From NCBI GenBank assembly GCA_039812405.1, contig JBDIAL010000026.1, forward strand, positions 1 through 26,775: a stretch of DNA of 26,775 bases. The letters run 5' to 3'. Below, piece after piece: positions 23,004-26,775 of this stretch; position 1 is the first letter of the stretch; each line of letters starts with the position of its first letter. Both the position numbers and the translations under genes were made by a program. The stretch comes from Nostocoides sp039812405. GTDB taxonomy: Bacteria; Actinomycetota; Actinomycetes; Actinomycetales; Dermatophilaceae. Below the pieces are notes generated by a model that worked only from the letters and a program-made list of their open reading frames with translations, made no database searches and was not told where the DNA came from.

Positions 23004-24335
23004 TCAGTGGGTGCGGTATCGAGCATGCAGCCTCGCGGCATCGCGCTCGGGGTTGACGATCGCCAGGGCGAGCAGTCCGCCGACGAGGAGAGCGATCCCG
23101 AGGACCTGGAAGCTGTGCGCGAAGCCGACGCTCGGCGTGGGCCACACGTCGACGAGCCGACCGACGACGACGGGGGCGATGATCGCGCCGACGGAGTAGA
23201 CGGCGGCGACGATGCCGAGGACTGCTCCGCGCTGACGGTGCGGCACGACGTCGGAGATGCCGGCGAAGGCCAGGCCGTAGGCGCCCGCGTTGCAGCACGT
23301 GGCGACGACGAGCAGGAGGGCCTGCGCGGGACCCCGCCCCATCGAGGCGAAGCCGAGCGTGGCCACGGCCCCGGCGGTGACGAGGCCCCCGGCGAGGATG
23401 CCGCGGCTGAGCCGGGCGCTGGCGCCGCGCTTGGTCAGCAGGCGGGACACGATCCCGGCGACGAGGACGGTGACCGCGGCGCCGAGGTAGGGCAGCGCGT
23501 TGAGCCTGCCCGCCGCCGTCGCGTCGTAGCCGAGGCCCTGGCGCAGGTAGAGGGGCAGCCACGAGAGCTTCACCGAGGTGTCGGCATACGTCACGACGAG
23601 CAGTCCGAGGAACCCGAGGACGGTGCCGGTGGTCAGCAGCCGCCACATGGGGACCGAGTCCGGGACGACGGCCACGGGAGCGGCCTCGGTCGTCGGGATC
23701 GTGCTCTCGTCGGCGTGGCCCTCACGGCCGAAGACGGCCCAGAGGACGGCGACGGCGAGGGCGGCCACGGCCAGCACCGCGAAGGCGGCTCGCCAGGAGT
23801 GGTTGGTGATGACGTAGGTCAGCAGCGGAGAGGCGATGGCCGGACCGAGCGCGGCACCGAGGGTCAGCACGGAGGTCGGGACGGTCCGGCGGTTCGCGGG
23901 GAACCACGAGTGGACGACCTGCATCGCGAGGGCGACCGTCGGGCCTTCGGCGAGGCCGAGGAGCGCTCGGGACACGAGCATCACGGTGAACCCGACGTTG
24001 AACGCCATGGGCACGGTGACGATGGCCCAGGCCGCCGCGACGAGGACGAGCAGCCAGCGGGCCCGGATTCGGCGGCTCAGCAGGCCCCCGGCGATGCTGC
24101 CGACGGCGAAGAGCCAGAAGAAGCTGCTCTGGAGGACGCCGAACCGGGTGTTGTCGATGCCGAGGTCGTGCCGGATGTCGACCCCGGCGAGACCGACGAC
24201 CACCTTGTCGGCGAAGTTCACGAGCAGGAGCAGGAGGAGGAGGGCGACGACGGCGTGGCCCTTGCGGGGGGTGCGGCTCGTCTCCTTCGTCGGCGCGATG
24301 GCCGGTTGCGCAGACGCGTCGGGCTGAACGGACAT
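23004..24335 (-). CDS. Major facilitator superfamily transporter
   Basis: A 443-residue membrane protein with about twelve hydrophobic helices: the first is ALLLLLLLVNFADKVVVGLAG (about 29-49). It has the loop motif GGLLSRRIRARWLL between helices 2 and 3, ALLGLAEGPTVALAM in helix 4, and a charged central loop (about 200-225). The arrangement resembles the anion:cation symporter branch (D-galactonate/glucarate-type) that moves organic anions with protons. ATG at 24335 has AAGGAAC upstream. It lies 50 bases downstream of the alkylsulfatase and is probably co-transcribed, so it may import an organosulfate or another anionic substrate; export of a product is the alternative. Confidence 0.87.
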   Translation of the reverse strand: MSVQPDASAQPAIAPTKETSRTPRKGHAVVALLLLLLLVNFADKVVVGLAGVDIRHDLGIDNTRFGVLQSSFFWLFAVGSIAGGLLSRRIRARWLLVLVAAAWAIVTVPMAFNVGFTVMLVSRALLGLAEGPTVALAMQVVHSWFPANRRTVPTSVLTLGAALGPAIASPLLTYVITNHSWRAAFAVLAVAALAVAVLWAVFGREGHADESTIPTTEAAPVAVVPDSVPMWRLLTTGTVLGFLGLLVVTYADTSVKLSWLPLYLRQGLGYDATAAGRLNALPYLGAAVTVLVAGIVSRLLTKRGASARLSRGILAGGLVTAGAVATLGFASMGRGPAQALLLVVATCCNAGAYGLAFAGISDVVPHRQRGAVLGIVAAVYSVGAIIAPVVVGRLVDVWPTPSVGFAHSFQVLGIALLVGGLLALAIVNPERDAARLHARYRTH

Positions 24336-24385
24336 GACGGGTTCCTTGTGGTGTGATTGATGGGCAGAGTACGGGCCGAGAGGGC

Positions 24386-26305
24386 TCAGCCGTTGACGCG
24401 CTCGGGGGTGCCGATGGCGAAGTTGGGGTCGAAGGTCTCCAGCAGCGCCGCATACTGGCTGACGACGGACCGGTCACCGGCGACGGTGAGCCGACCGGCC
24501 GCCACGGCGTCCTCGACGTGCGTGGGCCGCAGGATCGCCTCGGTGAGGGCGGCCTTCGTGCCCGTGAGAGTGACCTGCGGGTTGGTCGACAGGCCCCTGC
24601 GGGCGTTGAGGACGCCGTTGCGGACCGTGACGCCCCACGTCTCAGCGAGATCGGTGAAGACGTAGTCGAGACGCAGGTCGACCATCGCGGCCTTCGGGCC
24701 GATGAGCCGGACGGCGGCGAAGTCGAAGAGGAGGCCGACCGGCATCCCGAGAAGGATGTCGGGGGAGAGGGTGCTGAGCGTCTGTGGCGTGACGCCCTTC
24801 CGCAGCTCCTGGGCCATCGTGAGGTAGATGTTTCGCCATTGCGGGCCCTCGGCCTGGTAGCCCAGCTGCTCGTATGCATCGGCCAGCAGCTCGCGCGCCT
24901 CGCGGCTCTCGGCGTCGGCGAAGACGAGCTTGTGGAGGATCTCGGTGGCCCACCGGTAGTCCCCGGCCTCGATGGCGCGTCGACCCTCCTCGAGGAGCCG
25001 ATCGGCGCCGATGAGGTCGACGTAGCGGGCGCTGGACTCCACCGCGGGCAGGGGGTTGAGGGACACCGGGTCGCCGTCCCAGAGGCCGAGCTCCTTGTGG
25101 TAGACCGCGCGGACGTTGTGATGGAGCGTCCCGTGGTACTCGCGGTTCCACCACCTGCGGCCCAGGGCGTCGGGCAGCTCGATGATCTCCGCGGCCTCGA
25201 TGGCAGTCAGGCCCTTGTTGGCCATCCGAAGCGCCTCGTCGTGGATGTACTTGTACGTATCCCGTTGAGACGAGAGGAAGTCCACGACCTCGTCATGACC
25301 GAAGACCGGCCACGTGTGAGGCCCGTAGTGAACCTCGACGTCGTCGCCCCAGCGCTCGAGGGTCTCATCGAGGTAGCGGGCGAAGTTGCGTGCGTCGCGG
25401 GTCCGCGCGCCGCGGAGGGTCTGGATGTTGTGCATGGAGTGCTGGGCGTTCTCGGCGCAGGTGAGCGCCTTGAGCTCGGGGATCCAGATGTGCATCTCCT
25501 CAGGCGCCTCGGTGTCCGGGGCGTAGAGGAACTCGAAGGTCAGGCCCGCGATCTCCATCGTCTGTCCGGTGCGGGTCACCAGGTCGGTGGGGGAGAGGTA
25601 GGAGACGGTGCGACCGGCGCGGCTCGGGCCGATGCCGATGCCGCAGGTGACCAGCTCGCGCGGACCATGGCCGAGCAGGCTCCCGAACGGGAACGACGCC
25701 CGCCGCGACATCGCGTTGCCGACGAGGACGTTCTCTCCCATCGCGTGCTTCTCGAAGCCGAGGCCCGGCGCGACGATCCGCACCACGCCGGACGCCACGT
25801 CGGACTCGCTGACGACGCCCTTGACGCCGCCGAAGTGGTCCACGTGCGTGTGGGTGTAGAGGACGCCGCGGACCGGCTTGTCGCTGACGTGCTCGCGGAT
25901 GAGACCCATCGCCTGACGGGCGTTCTCGACCGAGGTCATCGCGTCGACGACGACGAGCCCCGCTGGTCCCTCGACGACGGTCAGGTTGGCGATCTCGGAG
26001 TTGCGAACCTGGTAGATGCCGTCGGCGACCCGGTAGAGCCCGCCCTCGTGCATGACCTGCGACTGGCGCCACAGGCTCGGGTTGACCGTGTCCGGCCGTT
26101 CGGCGTCGTCCCCGACGAAGGCGTAGTCGTCGAGGTCGAACAGCACCCGTCCGTCCATCGTGAGGGTGCGGCCCTCCGGGATCGGGGCGATGAATCCCCT
26201 TCTGGCGTCGGCGAAGTCACGACAGTCGTGCAGGTCGTAGCGGGTCTCGGCCACTCGGTTGGCGGTCGCCGTATGCGAGGAGGCGCTCTTGGGTGAAGTA
26301 CACAC
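24386..26305 (-). CDS. SdsA1-type alkylsulfatase (metallo-beta-lactamase fold)
   Basis: Hydrolyses alkyl sulfate esters to alcohol and sulfate. The 639-residue protein has the three-part SdsA1/BDS1 plan: zinc-binding metallo-beta-lactamase domain (about 90-345), helical dimerisation domain (about 370-510) and a C-terminal SCP2-like domain (about 520-639). Zinc ligands are His152, His154, Asp156 and His157 in YTHTHVDHFGG, Glu266 (DTEAPEE), Glu285 (CAENAQHSMHN) and His330 (GPHTWPVFG); the spacing Glu-19-Glu-45-His equals that recalled for SdsA1 (E280, E299, H344). The start is GTG 26305 with AAGGAC upstream. Unlike Pseudomonas SdsA1, no signal peptide is seen, so it should act in the cytoplasm and need an importer, such as the next gene product. 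Primary versus secondary sulfate preference cannot be read. Confidence 0.88.
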   Translation of the reverse strand: MCTSPKSASSHTATANRVAETRYDLHDCRDFADARRGFIAPIPEGRTLTMDGRVLFDLDDYAFVGDDAERPDTVNPSLWRQSQVMHEGGLYRVADGIYQVRNSEIANLTVVEGPAGLVVVDAMTSVENARQAMGLIREHVSDKPVRGVLYTHTHVDHFGGVKGVVSESDVASGVVRIVAPGLGFEKHAMGENVLVGNAMSRRASFPFGSLLGHGPRELVTCGIGIGPSRAGRTVSYLSPTDLVTRTGQTMEIAGLTFEFLYAPDTEAPEEMHIWIPELKALTCAENAQHSMHNIQTLRGARTRDARNFARYLDETLERWGDDVEVHYGPHTWPVFGHDEVVDFLSSQRDTYKYIHDEALRMANKGLTAIEAAEIIELPDALGRRWWNREYHGTLHHNVRAVYHKELGLWDGDPVSLNPLPAVESSARYVDLIGADRLLEEGRRAIEAGDYRWATEILHKLVFADAESREARELLADAYEQLGYQAEGPQWRNIYLTMAQELRKGVTPQTLSTLSPDILLGMPVGLLFDFAAVRLIGPKAAMVDLRLDYVFTDLAETWGVTVRNGVLNARRGLSTNPQVTLTGTKAALTEAILRPTHVEDAVAAGRLTVAGDRSVVSQYAALLETFDPNFAIGTPERVNG

Positions 26306-26367
26306 GCGGGGTTCGTCCTTGTCGATGGGTGGCGTTCTGGCCGACGCCAGGCTGTGCTGTCGGGAAC

Positions 26368-26397
26368 AGCATAAGTGAATATAGGCTCACCTGACAA
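26368..26397 (-). promoter_or_regulatory. Promoter of the alkylsulfatase operon
   Basis: On the minus strand TTGTCA (26397-26392, 5 of 6 to consensus -35) and TATGCT (26373-26368, 4 of 6 to -10) are spaced by 18 bases. The predicted start is near 26361, leaving a leader of about 55 bases before the GTG at 26305. A small dyad GCTGT-CGGGA-ACAGC (26356-26370) overlaps the start point. Confidence 0.55.
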
Positions 26398-26403
26398 GTC
26401 AGG
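26390..26403. promoter_or_regulatory. Operator-like palindrome over the -35 box
   Basis: CCTGAC-AA-GTCAGG is a perfect dyad with a 2-base centre. It contains the whole -35 box of the alkylsulfatase promoter, so a protein bound here would block RNA polymerase. Two AAGTGAAT octamers flank it (26373-26380 and 26419-26426). Confidence 0.5.
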
Positions 26404-26484
26404 CTGGAAGACGCAGGGAAGTGAATAATTCCTTCCATGCTGTGTGGGTTTGGGAAGACGTCGGGTGCGGGCATCCGAAGGTGA

Positions 26485-26511
26485 CCCGTCCGGAGGCGGG
26501 GTCCGGACGGG
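26485..26511. repeat. Inverted repeat in the right intergenic region
   Basis: CCCGTCCGGA (26485-26494) and TCCGGACGGG (26502-26511) are perfect reverse complements around 7 bases. It lies downstream of the minus-strand gene that enters from the right and could be its terminator, or an operator. Apart from this and the promoter elements at 26356-26426, I see nothing coding in 26306-26668. Confidence 0.5.
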
Positions 26512-26668
26512 GGCCGTCACTCGCGAGGTCACCGTCGTCCGGATCGCCGTCAGTGACCACCAACGGCTCGGGCGCCGGGAGCCTGTCGGGGTCGCGGGCT
26601 GCCGGGCCGAGACGCGGCCGCGAGGGTGATCCAGGCGCAGGAAGCGGCGGGGGCCGCGAGCGGCGGTG

Positions 26669-26775
26669 TCAGGGACTTGTGGTGGTCTGCTCGTCGGTGT
26701 CGGGCAGCGTGGCCATGAGCAGCTCGGCGCTGTTCTCGATGTGCTCGCGGACCGTCGTCTCGATGCGCGACGGGT
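26669..26775 (-). CDS. C-terminal end of a gene, possibly a GntR-family (FCD) regulator (partial)
   Basis: Reading leftward from the right edge, one frame gives 34 residues and then TGA (26671-26669): SRIETTVREHIENSAELLMA near the start, then a polar, proline-ended tail. An amphipathic final helix with R-EHI..S.ELL is common at the end of FCD-type GntR regulators of acyl or sugar-acid catabolism, but TetR and other helical proteins can end so too. The other two frames on this strand are arginine/serine-rich and unlike protein. Only the tail is seen, so the family call is weak. Confidence 0.4.
   Translation of the reverse strand, partial: PSRIETTVREHIENSAELLMATLPDTDEQTTTSP

Noticed and set aside
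22677..24356. 559-codon plus-strand frame across the crotonase end and transporter
   Set aside because: Crosses the strong terminator and is antisense to the MFS gene; sequence is low-complexity Asp/Glu/Gly/Arg.
24353..26296. 647-codon plus-strand open frame
   Set aside because: Antisense shadow of the alkylsulfatase, whose zinc motifs and domain order are unmistakable on the minus strand.
1..26775. CRISPR arrays, tRNA/rRNA genes, insertion sequences or phage genes
   Set aside because: No regularly spaced repeats, no RNA gene signatures and no transposase or integrase reading frames were seen on either strand.

Overview
The window is very GC-rich (about 70% or more in coding regions), with GTG starts, strong AAGGAG-type ribosome sites and 4-bp stop/start overlaps. 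It encodes many fatty-acid-type CoA enzymes and an alpha-methylacyl-CoA racemase very like the mycobacterial enzyme Mcr. This points to an actinobacterium; I cannot name the genus from sequence alone. I see no rRNA, tRNA, insertion sequence or CRISPR array.

Layout. (1) 1-293: an intergenic region headed by a perfect 20-bp-arm palindrome, which overlaps the ribosome site of a gene leaving the window to the left. (2) 294-4587 (+): a PhaE-like subunit, a class III-like PHA synthase (PhaC, Cys/Asp/His triad intact), an alpha/beta hydrolase and a long-chain acyl-CoA synthetase, ending in a hairpin. (3) 4710-5900 (+): a regulator with two TetR DNA-binding domains in one chain. (4) 6061-10711 (+): thiolase, TesB-type thioesterase, aldehyde dehydrogenase, zinc alcohol dehydrogenase. 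(5) 10774-12435 (-): a second acyl-CoA ligase, divergent from (6) 12607-22935 (+): a tightly packed run of eleven genes: thiolase, FAS1-like hydratase half, alpha-methylacyl-CoA racemase, SDR, MaoC hydratase half, two acyl-CoA dehydrogenases, thiolase, a third acyl-CoA dehydrogenase, a second SDR and a crotonase-fold enzyme, closed by a strong hairpin. (7) 23004-26305 (-): an MFS transporter downstream of a SdsA1-type alkylsulfatase (metallo-beta-lactamase fold). (8) 26306-26668: non-coding, with promoter and palindromes. (9) The C-terminal end of another gene, possibly a regulator (-), runs off the right edge.

How it may work together (inference). The alkylsulfatase would release an alcohol from a sulfate ester, possibly imported by the MFS protein. 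Alcohol and aldehyde dehydrogenases would oxidise it to a carboxylic acid and the ligases would make the CoA ester. The racemase would set the 2-methyl configuration, and the dehydrogenases, hydratases, SDRs and thiolases would carry out beta-oxidation. This suggests a catabolic island for methyl-branched alkyl sulfates, alcohols or isoprenoid-like chains, with the PHA synthase module able to draw off (R)-3-hydroxyacyl-CoA. The substrate itself cannot be read from sequence. Regulation probably involves the tandem TetR protein, an off-window divergent gene, and several promoter-region palindromes.
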